Shown in pieces: positions 34,854 through 46,200 of a stretch of 64,000 nt of DNA. The stretch's first letter is position 1; every line of letters begins with the position of its first letter. Source of the stretch: an uncultured Clostridia bacterium (lineage in GTDB: Bacteria; Bacillota; Clostridia; TANB77; CAG-508); the NCBI GenBank assembly GCA_934162365.1, contig CAKPIK010000005.1:1-64000 (forward strand). The letters run 5' to 3'. The notes beneath the pieces were generated by a model. It saw nothing but the letters and a program-made list of their open reading frames with translations. It had not been told where the DNA came from and made no database searches. A program made the translations under genes and the position numbers.

Positions 34854-36836
34854 ATGGCGGATAAATTAATTATTGTGGAATCACCAGCTAAAGCAGGAAC
34901 AATAAAAAAATTTTTAGGAGGAAGTACAAAAGTTGTTGCTTCAATGGGGCATATTAGAGATTTACCTAAATCTAAGCTTGGTGTTAATATCGAAAATAAT
35001 TTTGAACCTGAATATATAAATATAAGAGGAAAAGGTGACTTAATAAAATCTTTAAAGAAAGACGCAAAAGCTGCTAAACAAGTATATCTTGCAACTGACC
35101 CTGACCGTGAGGGAGAAGCAATTGCATGGCATTTAGCACATATATTAGATATAGATGAAAAATCAAAATGTAGAGTTACATTTAATGAAATTACAAAAGA
35201 TACTGTTAAAGATTCAATAAAGAAACCTAGAGAATTAGATAAAGGATTAATTGATGCTCAACAGGCAAGACGTGTATTGGATAGAATTGTTGGATATAAA
35301 ATAAGCCCAATACTTTGGGCAAAAGTAAGAAGAGGTTTATCAGCAGGAAGAGTACAATCTGTTGCTGTTAAACTTATAGTGGATAGAGAAGAAGAAATAG
35401 AAAAGTTTATACCAGAAGAATATTGGAATATAGTAGTTGACCTATTAAAACAAAAGGAAAAATTTAAAGCTAGACTTTATGGAAAAAACAATAAAAAATT
35501 AGAACTAAAATCTAAAGATGAAGTTGATGAGGTTCTAAAAGCTATAGAAAAAGCAGAATTTATTGTAAAAGAAATAAAAAAAGCACAGAAAAAAAGAACA
35601 CCAGCACCACCATTTACAACAAGTACAATGCAACAAGAGGCATCTAGAAAATTAGGATTTACATTAAAGAAAACAATGTCTGTTGCTCAAGGATTATATG
35701 AAGGTTTAAGCATTCCTGGAAAGGGTTCTGTTGGTTTAATTACGTATATGAGAACCGACTCTACAAGAATTTCAGAAGTTGCAAGAGCGGCAGCTAAAAA
35801 ACAAATTGTAGAAACATATGGCGAAAATTATTATGAAAATAGATATTACAAAACTAAAGACGAAGCGCAAGATGCACATGAGGCAATAAGACCAACATAC
35901 ATTGATTTAAAACCAGATGATATAAAAGAGACTTTAAGTAAGGATCAATATAAATTATATAATTTAATATATAATAGGTTTTTAGCAAGTCAAATGTCAC
36001 AAGCAATATATGATACTGTTTCAGCACAAATTGATGCTGGTGAATATAACTTTAGAGCTAATGGGCAAACTTTAAAATTTAAAGGATTTATGGCTTTGTA
36101 TGTGGAATCTAAAGATCAAGAGGAAAAAGAAGATGATGGTAAAATACCAGAGCTTGAAGAAGGAGAAAAATTAAAAAAAGAGAAGATTGAACCAATACAA
36201 AGTTTTACTCAACCACCACCAAGATATACAGAGGCAAGCTTAGTTAAAACCCTAGAAGAAAAAGGAATAGGAAGACCAAGTACTTACTCACCTACAATTA
36301 CAACAATTCTAGAGAGAAGATATATTGAAAAAGAGAAAAAACAGTTGATTCCAACTGATTTAGGAAAAGTTGTAAATAAATTACTAGTTGAAAACTTTTC
36401 AGAGATTGTAAATGAGGAATTTACTGCAAATATGGAAACTGAATTCGATAAAATTGCAATTGGAAAACAACAATGGAAGAAAGTTATAGAAGAATTTTAT
36501 GGACCATTTGAAAAAGAACTAGAAAGAGCAAACAAAGAGCTTGAACATGTTGAATTAGTTGAAGAAGTTTCAGACGTTCCATGCGATATTTGTGGAAAAA
36601 TGATGGTTATAAAATATGGTAGGTTTGGAAAATTTTTGGCATGTCCAGGTTATCCAGAATGCAAAAATACAAAACCATTTGTGGAAACAATTGATGTTCC
36701 GTGCCCAAAATGTGGAGGTAAAATACAAGTAAGAAAAACTAAAAAAAGGAAAAATTATTATATATGTGAAAACAATCCCAAAACTTGTGATTATATATCT
36801 TGGAACAAACCTAAAAAAGAAGAAAATAAAAAATAG
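34854..36836 (+). CDS. topA: DNA topoisomerase I
   Basis: 660 residues, type IA enzyme that relaxes negative supercoils. TOPRIM domain at the N-terminus (IVESPAKAGTIKKF, DPDREGEAIAWHL), catalytic tyrosine about residue 298 in LITYMRTDSTR, and two C-terminal zinc ribbons (CDIC...CPGYPEC and CPKC...C...C). AGAGGAGAAT precedes the ATG. Confidence 0.96.
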   Translation: MADKLIIVESPAKAGTIKKFLGGSTKVVASMGHIRDLPKSKLGVNIENNFEPEYINIRGKGDLIKSLKKDAKAAKQVYLATDPDREGEAIAWHLAHILDIDEKSKCRVTFNEITKDTVKDSIKKPRELDKGLIDAQQARRVLDRIVGYKISPILWAKVRRGLSAGRVQSVAVKLIVDREEEIEKFIPEEYWNIVVDLLKQKEKFKARLYGKNNKKLELKSKDEVDEVLKAIEKAEFIVKEIKKAQKKRTPAPPFTTSTMQQEASRKLGFTLKKTMSVAQGLYEGLSIPGKGSVGLITYMRTDSTRISEVARAAAKKQIVETYGENYYENRYYKTKDEAQDAHEAIRPTYIDLKPDDIKETLSKDQYKLYNLIYNRFLASQMSQAIYDTVSAQIDAGEYNFRANGQTLKFKGFMALYVESKDQEEKEDDGKIPELEEGEKLKKEKIEPIQSFTQPPPRYTEASLVKTLEEKGIGRPSTYSPTITTILERRYIEKEKKQLIPTDLGKVVNKLLVENFSEIVNEEFTANMETEFDKIAIGKQQWKKVIEEFYGPFEKELERANKELEHVELVEEVSDVPCDICGKMMVIKYGRFGKFLACPGYPECKNTKPFVETIDVPCPKCGGKIQVRKTKKRKNYYICENNPKTCDYISWNKPKKEENKK

Positions 36837-36862
36837 AAATAGCATTTGCTATTTCTGTTTTT
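36835..36862 (+). terminator. intrinsic terminator after topA
   Basis: AGAAATAGC (36835-36843) and GCTATTTCT (36848-36856) with loop ATTT, followed by a T-rich run. Its right arm overlaps a TTGCTA (36846-36851) that pairs with TATAAT (36869-36874) as the likely promoter of the next gene. Confidence 0.75.
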
Positions 36863-36905
36863 TTGTTATATAATAATATACATTAATTAATTGTGGGAGA
36901 AAGTA

Positions 36906-39818
36906 ATGCAAGGTAGAAGTAATAGGGAATTTAAAGAATTATTAGAAAAAATATATGAACAAAGATTTGACAGTAAAAACTATACTAAGAAAATCATGGA
37001 AGAGATAAAAACGATACCATATTTTTTATATAATGATGAAACTAATAATTTGAAAATAGAATTAAAAGAAGATGAAATTGTTAATAATAATTCCATAGAT
37101 TTAGATAAGTTTTATAATAATCTTCAAAATATAGAAAGAAATACTAGCAAAGAACTTATAATTAATATTAAATGTGATGATGATATATATAAAAAAGTAT
37201 TAAATAAGTATATTGATATTATTCATTTTGAAAACAAACCAAATACTAAATACTATACAAAGAAATATTTTAAAGAAAAAATATTGGTTGAACTTGCAGC
37301 TTTAGACAGTATATTAAATTATGCTATTTTAAATAATTTAGAGATTAAGATAAATAGTAATAACGTTGATATTACAGGACAAAATTTAAATTTAAATTTT
37401 GAATTACAATTAATAGATGAGCATTATTATCTTACATTAAAACAAAATATAAATAGATTTGATTATATAATTTATACAAGTAATTATATTTATATTTGTT
37501 ATGATGGGAAAATTTATAGATGCAACAAACAATTTATAGAAAATGAGTATATAGTCTTAAAAACGTTTTTAAATAATTATAAAAATAGTATACATATTTA
37601 TAAAAAAAATTTAACTAATTTTTTTAGTTTAATATATCCTAAAATTAAAGAAAATACTAAAATTAGTGAGCAAGTTTATGAAAATGTGAAAAAGTATATT
37701 CCTCAAAATTTAAATATAAAATTATTTTTGGATTTTGATAATAGAAATTATCTTATAGCAAATTTAAAATTTTGCTATGAAAATATGGAAATAAATCCAA
37801 TAGATAAACAAGAAAATAATAATGTTAATAGAAATTTATTAGAAGAGGCTATTTATTTAAATAAATTAATAAATTCTGGTTTTATGTTGGATGAAAAAAA
37901 TAGCAGACTTATTATTACAAATGATGATACAATATATAATTTTATAGAAGATGAATTAGATGATTATATTGCTATTTCAAAAGTTTACACAACAGATAGA
38001 TTTAATAATAAAAAATCAAAGAAATTTGGAAAAACATCAGTAGGAGTTAAGGTAAACAATAATTTATTGGAAATAGATTTAGAAAAATTACCAATAGATA
38101 AAAAAGAGATTAAAGAAATTTTACAAAAATATAAATTAAATAAAAAATATCATAGATTAAAAGATGGAAGTTTTATAAATTTAGAAGAGAATAAAGATAT
38201 TGAGTTCTTAAATAACTTATTTGAAGGACTAGATTTACAATATAAAGAAAATGAAGATATAATACAAATACCAGTAAATAGAACATTATACTTGGATAAA
38301 TTATTAGCACAAAATTCACAAGTTGCTGTAACTAAAAATAAAGAATATGAAGACATTATAGAAAGTAGTAAAAATGTTGATGAAAATATAGAAGTGCCAG
38401 AAGAATTAAAAGATGTGTTACGTGATTACCAAAAAGTTGGAAATTCATGGCTTTCATTGCTTGATAAATATGGATTTGGTGGAATACTTGCTGATGATAT
38501 GGGACTTGGAAAAACAATTCAAATACTATCAGTTTTGGTTACAACAAAAAATAAAGAAAAGACAAAGCAGGCATCTTTGGTTGTTGCTCCTAGTTCACTT
38601 ACATTAAACTGGAAAAATGAGGCAGAAAAATTTGCAAAAGACTTAGATATTTTAATTATAAATGGACAATCAGATGAAAGAATTAAAAAGATTAATGATA
38701 TTAAAAATTATGATTTAGTTATTACATCATATGATTTATTAAAAAGAGACATAGAAGAATATGAAAAATTAGATTATACTTTTAGATATATAATTGCTGA
38801 TGAAGCTCAGTATATTAAAAATAATAATACGCAAAATTCAAAAGCAATAAAGAAAGTTAAAGCAAAAACAAAATATGCTTTAACAGGGACACCAATGGAG
38901 AATTCTTTAAGTGAGTTATGGTCTATATTTGATTATATTATGCCAGGATATTTATTTACATATAAAAAATTTAAGAAAAACTATGAAATACCAATAACAA
39001 GAGAAAACGACACAGAAGTATTAAATAAACTTAAAATGATAATAGAACCATTTATTTTGAGAAGGACAAAAAAGGAAGTATTAAAAGAGCTTCCAGATAA
39101 AACTACGATAGTTTTAAATAATGAAATGACAGAAGAACAAGAAAAAATATATTTATCATATTTGGCAGAAGCAAGAGATGAATTACATGATGAAATCGAA
39201 GATAAAGGATTTGAACAAAGTAGAATTAAAATACTAGCATTACTAACAAGACTAAGACAAATATGCTGTCATCCATCATTGTTTATATCAAATTATAAAG
39301 ATGGTAGTGGAAAATTAAATCAATGTATTGAACTTGTGAAAGATGGAATTCAAAGTGGACACAAAATTTTGTTGTTCTCTGGCTATACATCTATGTTTGA
39401 AATAATTGAAAATGAATTGAAAAAAGAAGGAATTAATTATTTAAAACTAACAGGCAAAACCAATGTTAAAGATAGATTTGAGTTAATAGAGCAATTTAAT
39501 ACAGATGAAAATATAAAACTATTTTTAATTTCATTAAAGGCTGGAGGAACAGGAATTAACCTAACATCAGCTGATATGGTAATACATTATGACCCATGGT
39601 GGAATTTATCAGTAGAAAATCAAGCAACAGATAGAACGCACAGAATTGGACAAACAAAAAAAGTACAGGTATATAAATTAATAACAAAAAACTCAATAGA
39701 AGAAAAAATATACGACTTACAACAAAGAAAAAAAGAATTAATTGATAATATGCTAAGTACAGATACCAAATTTATAAATAAATTATCTAAGGAAGATATA
39801 TTAGGATTATTTGAATAG
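36906..39818 (+). CDS. SNF2-family DNA helicase/ATPase
   Basis: 970 residues. The N-terminal half (about 1-500) is lysine/asparagine-rich and resembles the SNF2-associated region of bacterial helicases, but I see no SWIM zinc finger. The C-terminal half holds the two RecA lobes: GGILADDMGLGKTIQ (motif I), ADEAQYIKN (motif II, DEAQ), TGTPMEN (III) and QATDRTHRIGQTKKVQVYKL (VI). It probably remodels DNA-protein complexes; partners unknown. ATG at 36906 follows GGGAGA; a TTG at 36891 is less likely. Its stop lies at the start of a large palindrome. Confidence 0.9.
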   Translation: MQGRSNREFKELLEKIYEQRFDSKNYTKKIMEEIKTIPYFLYNDETNNLKIELKEDEIVNNNSIDLDKFYNNLQNIERNTSKELIINIKCDDDIYKKVLNKYIDIIHFENKPNTKYYTKKYFKEKILVELAALDSILNYAILNNLEIKINSNNVDITGQNLNLNFELQLIDEHYYLTLKQNINRFDYIIYTSNYIYICYDGKIYRCNKQFIENEYIVLKTFLNNYKNSIHIYKKNLTNFFSLIYPKIKENTKISEQVYENVKKYIPQNLNIKLFLDFDNRNYLIANLKFCYENMEINPIDKQENNNVNRNLLEEAIYLNKLINSGFMLDEKNSRLIITNDDTIYNFIEDELDDYIAISKVYTTDRFNNKKSKKFGKTSVGVKVNNNLLEIDLEKLPIDKKEIKEILQKYKLNKKYHRLKDGSFINLEENKDIEFLNNLFEGLDLQYKENEDIIQIPVNRTLYLDKLLAQNSQVAVTKNKEYEDIIESSKNVDENIEVPEELKDVLRDYQKVGNSWLSLLDKYGFGGILADDMGLGKTIQILSVLVTTKNKEKTKQASLVVAPSSLTLNWKNEAEKFAKDLDILIINGQSDERIKKINDIKNYDLVITSYDLLKRDIEEYEKLDYTFRYIIADEAQYIKNNNTQNSKAIKKVKAKTKYALTGTPMENSLSELWSIFDYIMPGYLFTYKKFKKNYEIPITRENDTEVLNKLKMIIEPFILRRTKKEVLKELPDKTTIVLNNEMTEEQEKIYLSYLAEARDELHDEIEDKGFEQSRIKILALLTRLRQICCHPSLFISNYKDGSGKLNQCIELVKDGIQSGHKILLFSGYTSMFEIIENELKKEGINYLKLTGKTNVKDRFELIEQFNTDENIKLFLISLKAGGTGINLTSADMVIHYDPWWNLSVENQATDRTHRIGQTKKVQVYKLITKNSIEEKIYDLQQRKKELIDNMLSTDTKFINKLSKEDILGLFE

Positions 39819-39858
39819 GAGGGGAACCAAAAGGTTCAGACCCCTTTTGGTTCCCCTC
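39819..39858. repeat. 16-bp palindrome at the end of the SNF2 gene
   Basis: GAGGGGAACCAAAAGG (39819-39834) and CCTTTTGGTTCCCCTC (39843-39858) form a perfect stem with an 8-base loop. It begins one base after the stop codon, is GC-richer than its surroundings and has no T-tract. It resembles the dispersed GGTTCAGACCCC-type intergenic palindromes seen in many bacteria. Confidence 0.7.
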
Positions 39859-39889
39859 ACGATAAATTACAATTTATACGAGGAGAAAA

Positions 39890-41236
39890 ATGAAGGATTA
39901 TATTAATGTAATAGGAGGAGGCCTTGCTGGTTGCGAGGCAGCTTACCAAATAGCAAAAAGAGGAATAAAAGTTAAGTTATATGAAATGAAACCAATAAAA
40001 TTTTCACCAGCACATTCAAGCGAAAATTTTGCAGAAGTAGTATGTAGTAATTCTTTTAAATCTAATTTATTAACAAATGCATGTGGTTTGCTTAAAGAGG
40101 AGTTAAGAATTTTAGATTCTTTACTTATAAAGTGTGCAGATGAAACTTCAGTTCCGGCAGGACAAGCTTTGGCAGTAGATAGAGAAAAATTTTCAAAATT
40201 AGTAACTGAAAAAATAAAAAATAATTCTAATATAGAGATAATAAATAAAGAAGTTCAAGAAATAGAAGACGATGCGATTACAATTATTGCTACTGGACCA
40301 TTAACGTCTGAAAAAATGTCTAATAAAATATTAGAGTTAACAGGTGAAAATGAATTATATTTTTATGATGCTGCTGCACCAATTGTTTCTAAAGATAGTA
40401 TTGACTTTAATATTGCTTTTTATGGAGATAGATATAGCCAAGAGAAAAAGAAAGATGAAAGCATTAAAAAATGGCAGAAGAGACAAGAACTAGAATGTAA
40501 AGACTACATTAATCTTCCAATGAATAAAGATGAATATGAAACTTTTTGGAATGAATTAGTAAATGCAGAAATAGTAACATTGCATGATTTCGAGAAAAGG
40601 GAAATATTTGAAGGATGTATGCCTATCGAGATAATGGCTAAAAGAGGAATAGATACATTAAGATTTGGTCCATTAAAACCAGTTGGTTTTGATGATCCAC
40701 GAACAGCTAAAAGACCATATGCTGTTGTACAATTAAGGCAAGATAATAAAGAAGCTACGATTTATAATTTAGTTGGATTTCAAACTAATTTAAAGTTTGG
40801 CGAACAAAAAAGAGTTTTTTCATTAATACCAGGATTGCAAAATGCAGATTTTGTTAAATATGGTGTAATGCATAGAAATACATATATTAATTCTAGTAAA
40901 TTATTGGATGAAACATATAAATTAAAAACAAGTACAAATATATTTTTTGCAGGTCAAATATCTGGTGTTGAAGGATATGTAGAGTCAATTAGTTCTGGAT
41001 TTGTTGCAGGATTAAATGCTACTAGATTATATAATAATAAAGAGGTTATTAAATTCCCAAACAAAACAGTGATTGGAGCATTAGCACAATATATATCAAC
41101 ACCAAATGAAAAGTTTCAACCAATGAATGCAAATTTTGGAATATTACCAGAGTTGAAAGAAAAGGTTAAAGATAAAAAATTGAGATATTCCAAATTATCT
41201 CAAATATCATTAGATGCAATAAGGGAGTATGTATAA
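39890..41236 (+). CDS. trmFO: tRNA (m5U54) methyltransferase TrmFO, folate-dependent
   Basis: 448 residues. Makes ribothymidine 54 in tRNA using methylene-tetrahydrofolate and FADH2. FAD-binding VIGGGLAGCEAAYQIAKRG at the N-terminus, then KPIKFSPAHSSENFAEVVCS and the C-terminal GQISGVEGYVESISSGF are diagnostic. ACGAGGAGAA precedes the ATG. Confidence 0.96.
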   Translation: MKDYINVIGGGLAGCEAAYQIAKRGIKVKLYEMKPIKFSPAHSSENFAEVVCSNSFKSNLLTNACGLLKEELRILDSLLIKCADETSVPAGQALAVDREKFSKLVTEKIKNNSNIEIINKEVQEIEDDAITIIATGPLTSEKMSNKILELTGENELYFYDAAAPIVSKDSIDFNIAFYGDRYSQEKKKDESIKKWQKRQELECKDYINLPMNKDEYETFWNELVNAEIVTLHDFEKREIFEGCMPIEIMAKRGIDTLRFGPLKPVGFDDPRTAKRPYAVVQLRQDNKEATIYNLVGFQTNLKFGEQKRVFSLIPGLQNADFVKYGVMHRNTYINSSKLLDETYKLKTSTNIFFAGQISGVEGYVESISSGFVAGLNATRLYNNKEVIKFPNKTVIGALAQYISTPNEKFQPMNANFGILPELKEKVKDKKLRYSKLSQISLDAIREYV

Positions 41237-41341
41237 GCTCTTTTATTGCTTTTTTATTACATTTATATTACATTTTAAAAAAATGTAACATAAATATTGA
41301 ATACAAATTGAAATTAGATTATACTAAAATTAGATTAGTAT

Positions 41342-41370
41342 TTGCAAAAAGTAGAAAAATATGGTAAAAT
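41342..41370 (+). promoter_or_regulatory. promoter for the coiled-coil protein gene
   Basis: TTGCAA (41342-41347) and TAAAAT (41365-41370) with a 17-base spacer, 34 bases before the start at 41404. Confidence 0.6.
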
Positions 41371-41403
41371 ATATATTATGTAAATTAATCTGTGGAGGTT
41401 ATT

Positions 41404-43200
41404 ATGGATATTGATTTATTAATTAATAGGAAGAAGAATGCAGAAATATATAAAGAGCAAATAAGTGCTTTGAAAGAGGAAATATCTCAACTAAAATCTA
41501 AAAAAACATTAACAATGTTCTTAGAAGAAAGAAAACAATATGAACAAGAAATAGAAAACAAAGAACAAGAATTAGAAGAATGCCAAGCTAAATACAATGA
41601 AAAAAGAACATTAATTGAGGATGATATAGAAAAAGAAAAGAATGAATTTAAAAAACAGTATAAAGAAATGGAAGGAAGAAAGATTTCTAAAAAAGATTAT
41701 GAAGAATTGGCAGAAAATAAAAAAGAAAAAGAAGAAGAATTAAAGCAATATACAGACATAGAAATTCCAGAGCTTCAAGAAAAAATAAATTCGGTAACAA
41801 ACAAAGCGTTAACTATGGGTTATGATTTTGATATTGCATCTTTAGCTAAGGATTTAGAAAATAAAGTTGCATATAAAACTTATTTACAAGAAGAAATTGA
41901 TGGAATTAATGCAAGACTAGATGATTCAATTGTTGTTGAAGATAATATGGAAAAATTAAAAAATGTTTTATATTTTGATATGAGACTTGCAGATTTAAAT
42001 TATGATAATCTAGAAAATTGGTATGAAAAAGAATTACAAAATTCACCAGCACAAGATTCAATGGTACAAGAACCACCGGTACAAGAACCACCTGTACAAG
42101 AACCACCAGCACAAGAGCCACCAGTACAAGAACCACCGGTACAAGAACCACCAGTACAAGAACCACCGGTACAAGAACCACCAGTACAAAATCCACCAGT
42201 ACAAAATCCACAAATAAAAAATCCACAAATAAAAAATCCACCAGTAGCACAACTACAAACTAAATTAAGAAAAACTAAAAATGGATTTTCAAAAATTTTG
42301 AAATCATCTATAAAAATAGATGCTCAAAGTGGAAGAATTTATTATACTAATGAAAAAAATGATCAAGTAAAAGAAGCTGGCATTGAGTATCCTAAAGAGT
42401 ATTGGAATGATAAACATATATTAAATTTATTAACAGGAATAGCTGAAAGATATAATATAGAGCCAGAAGTAGTTGCAAGAAGATGCGATCCTAATATTAT
42501 TAATATGTTAGAAGATAATCCAAATGAATTAGAATGTTATGTTGATGCTATATATGGAGAAAAACAGTTACCTATAAATTTTGAAGTATCATATGATCTA
42601 AAGGGAATGTATGATGTAGATTTCTTGAAAAATTCAGAAAAAAGATATATGGCAAGAAGAGCGAGATATGCGGAGTTTGTTGGAGCTAAAGTAGAAAAAG
42701 ATGCTTTGTTGGATAGAATTAAAGGATTTATAAAATCACATGTAAGTAAAAATACAAGAAATAAATTAGTAGAAGCAAAGAAAAAAGAATTACTTACGAA
42801 TTTTACAGGAAGAGACCTTTATTCTAGTAAAGAAAAAGAATCAATAATGAATTTCAAAGGATCAAGAAATGAATTCCTTGATTTTTGTGAAAGCTTGAAA
42901 CAACAAAATTATGATATGTCCGAATTGAAGTCAACAATATATATAAAATTAAAAGAGTATAATAATAATAATGTGTCAAAAGATAATTTTATAGATAAAT
43001 TAAAAGTGGCTCCTAGAGAGACTATGAAACAATTATATCATTATACTAGTGATAAACTTAATAAATCTAAATTATTAAATAGTGTAAAAATGAATAGTAA
43101 GATAGTAGGAAGAAAGATAACAGGATATGTAAATGGAGAAAATCCTTTAAAAATTAAAAGCGATGTAAACAAAATAAAAGAAGACTATCAATCAAGATAA
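41404..43200 (+). CDS. coiled-coil protein with EPPVQ repeats, unknown function
   Basis: 598 residues. Residues 1-140 are a long charged coiled coil (EISQLKSKKTLTMFLEERKQ onward). A short folded piece follows, then a proline-rich linker of five-residue repeats (VQEPP, about residues 219-285), then a basic C-terminal domain (about 290-598) with no family I recognise. No signal peptide or membrane span, so it should be cytosolic; the stiff linker suggests a bridge between two binding parts. ATG at 41404 follows TGGAGG; a GTG at 41392 is in the binding site. Single-gene transcript with own promoter and terminator. Confidence 0.8.
   Translation: MDIDLLINRKKNAEIYKEQISALKEEISQLKSKKTLTMFLEERKQYEQEIENKEQELEECQAKYNEKRTLIEDDIEKEKNEFKKQYKEMEGRKISKKDYEELAENKKEKEEELKQYTDIEIPELQEKINSVTNKALTMGYDFDIASLAKDLENKVAYKTYLQEEIDGINARLDDSIVVEDNMEKLKNVLYFDMRLADLNYDNLENWYEKELQNSPAQDSMVQEPPVQEPPVQEPPAQEPPVQEPPVQEPPVQEPPVQEPPVQNPPVQNPQIKNPQIKNPPVAQLQTKLRKTKNGFSKILKSSIKIDAQSGRIYYTNEKNDQVKEAGIEYPKEYWNDKHILNLLTGIAERYNIEPEVVARRCDPNIINMLEDNPNELECYVDAIYGEKQLPINFEVSYDLKGMYDVDFLKNSEKRYMARRARYAEFVGAKVEKDALLDRIKGFIKSHVSKNTRNKLVEAKKKELLTNFTGRDLYSSKEKESIMNFKGSRNEFLDFCESLKQQNYDMSELKSTIYIKLKEYNNNNVSKDNFIDKLKVAPRETMKQLYHYTSDKLNKSKLLNSVKMNSKIVGRKITGYVNGENPLKIKSDVNKIKEDYQSR
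42061..42243 (+). repeat. 15-base tandem repeat coding (VQEPP)n
   Basis: Twelve consecutive units: eight of the type (V/A)QEPP, then VQNPP, VQNPQ, IKNPQ and IKNPP. Codons for proline alternate between CCG, CCT and CCA in an ordered way (CCACCGGTACAAGAA and CCACCAGTACAAGAA), which suggests recent two-unit duplications. The array also keeps all reverse frames open, giving false ORFs. Confidence 0.85.
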
Positions 43201-43205
43201 TTTAA

Positions 43206-43234
43206 AAATACCAGATTTAATCTGGTATTTTTTT
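43206..43234 (+). terminator. intrinsic terminator
   Basis: AAATACCAGAT (43206-43216) and ATCTGGTATTT (43220-43230) followed by T residues. Confidence 0.85.
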
Positions 43235-43268
43235 ATATTTATGTTACAATATATATGGTGAATATTAA

Positions 43269-46200
43269 ATGAGTTTGAGATTTATTTATGGTAAAAGCGG
43301 AACTGGAAAAACAAGTTTGTGCTTCGACAAAATTAATAATTTAATAAAAGAAAATAAGAAAATATATATAATAACTCCAGAACAATTCTCTTTTTCGGCT
43401 GAGAAGCATTTAATGAATGTTTTAGATAGTAAAGCTATCATGTGTGCCGAAGTTATAACTTTTAAGCGTATAGCACATAGAATTATAAATAGTGAAGGAA
43501 ATGAAGCAAAAGAAAACATAACAAATTGTGGAAAAGCTATGCTGTTATCATATATAATGGAGAAACAGAAAAACAACTTGAAGTTTTTAGGAAAGACAGA
43601 TAAAAATTTAGATTTAAGCTTAAGAATGATAACAGAACTTAAAAAAAATAATGTAGACGATAAGCTATTAAATGAGAAAAAGGAAACAATAGAAGATAAA
43701 TATATAAAATTAAAATTAAATGACATTAGTATTTTATATGAGGAATTTAATAATGCAATAAATAGCAAATATTTAAATGATGATGATTTACTTAGCATTG
43801 TTAAAGAGAAAATTTGTAAAAGTAATATGTTTAAAGATGCCTATGTGTTTATTGATGAATTTGCAGGTTTTACAAAACAAGAATATAGTATAATAGAAGA
43901 ATTAATAAAAGAGGCAAATGAAGTAGATATTACAATTTGTACAGATTCTATTGATGTTAATTGCAACCCAGATACAGATATATTCGCAGCTAATAAAAAA
44001 ACTGTACAAAAACTAAAAGAAATTGCGTTAAAAAACAATGTAAAAATTATAGAGCCAATTAAGCTTGAAAAGATATATAGATTTAAGAGTAATGAGCTGG
44101 AATACTTATCAAATAATCTTTATAATATAAATCCTAGTAAATATTTAGAGGATAGTAATAATATTAGATTATTCCTTGCAAATAATAATTATACTGAAAT
44201 TGAATATGTAGCTAATAATATAATTGAACTTGTAAGAGATAAAGATTATAGATATAAGGACATATCTGTTATTACAAAGAATACAGAGGATTATTCAAGT
44301 CTTATTAAATCAATATTCAGAAAATACAACATACCAGTATTTATAGATGAAAAAAAAGATTTGAATCAGAATATACTTGTAAAATACATAATTGCTTTAT
44401 TGGAAATATATTCTAAAAGTTTTTCAATGGAAGCTGTTATTAATTATATAAAAACAGGTTTTGTTGATTTAGAAGATGAAGAAATTTTTGAATTTGAGAA
44501 TTATTGCAAAAGATCTGGAATTAATGGAATAAAAAAGTTTAGTAATAAGTTTGAAGTTAAAGTAGATAAAAATAGTAATATTGAAGAATTAAATTGTATA
44601 AAAGATAAAATTATAAATCCATTATTAAAATTAAAAGAAAATTTAAATAGAGATAAAACGATAAAAGATATAACTCTAGAAATATATACATTTTTAGAAA
44701 AAAATAATATTAGAAATATATTACAAAATAAAATTGCATTTTTTGAAAAAAGTGGCAATATAGAGTTGGCTAATATTTATAACACAAGTTGGGACTTATT
44801 AATAGATATCTTAGATGAGTTAGTATTAGTTTTAGGCAATGAAAAAATTAGTTTCGAAAATTATATTAATTTGTTTAAGGTTGGAATAAATAATTCATCT
44901 CTAGGAAAGATTCCAGCAACTTTAGATGAAGTAATAGTAGGGGATGTAGATAGAAGCAGAAGTGAAGATAAAAAAGCTGTATTTATAATAGGCTTAAATG
45001 ACGGAAAATTTCCAAGTAATAGTAAAAATGAAGGGTTTATCAATGATGAAGAAAGAATCTATTTAAGAGAAAAAGGCTTAGAACTTGCTAAAACAACCAA
45101 AGAACAATTATATGATGAAAATTTTAATATATATAAAGCTTTTAGTGTTGCAAAGGAAATACTATTTTTATCTTATTCTGCATCAGACAATGATGGAAAA
45201 GGACTTAGAAAATCTATTTTATTAAATAAAATAAAAAAGATTTTTCCAAAGTTAAAAGAACAAAGCGATATAATAGAACAAAAAACATATATTTCTTCAA
45301 AAGATGTAACATTTGATTTGCTATTATTGAATTTAAGAAAATATTTAGATGGTGAAAAAATTGATGATATTTGGTTTAGAATATATGACATATATATGAA
45401 AGATAGAATGTATAACGAAAGATTAATTACAGCATTAAATGGATTTGATTACACTAATATTCCTAATAATCTTAATCAAGATAATATACAAAAACTATAT
45501 GGAGATAGTCTTGAAACAAGTATTTCCAAGTTAGAAAGTTATAGAAGATGTCCATTTTCATATTATTTAAAATATGGCTTGAAATTGTCTGAAAATACAG
45601 AACTTAAGTTGCAAAATATGGACACAGGAACATTTATGCATGAAGTTATAGATGAATTTTTTATTACTATAAACAAAGAAAAATTAAATTTAAAAGAAAT
45701 GTCAGAAGAAGAAATAGAACAAATAGTTAAAGAAATAGTAGATAATAAGTTGAAGTTAAGTGAAAATTATGTTTTCAATGCAATTCCTAAGTATATTGTG
45801 CTTTCAAAAAGACTAAAAAAAGTTATAATAAAAGCTATAAAATATATTGTCAAAACTTTAAAATATAGTGATTTTAAAGTTTTGAATACTGAAGCAGAAT
45901 TCGGAACAGGAAAGAATTATGACCCAATAGAAGTCAACTTAGAAAATGGAAAAAGAGTTCAAATAATTGGAAAAATAGATAGAATAGATATTGCAGAAAA
46001 TAAAGATGGTAGATATATAAGAATAATAGATTATAAATCATCTATAAAAAATATAGACTTAAATGAGGTTGTAGCTGGTATTCAAATTCAATTATTAACA
46101 TATTTAGATGCAGTATCTAAAAAAGAAGAAGCTATTCCTGCAGGAACACTATATTTTAGTTTAATAGATCCAGTAATAAAAGCAAAAAATAAGCATTTAA

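Noticed and set aside
42061..42243. CRISPR array
   Set aside because: The regular 15-base units are contiguous coding repeats with no spacers.
41906..42252. Long reading frames on the minus strand over the VQEPP repeats
   Set aside because: They result from the 15-base repeat, which has no stops in several frames; low-complexity translations.
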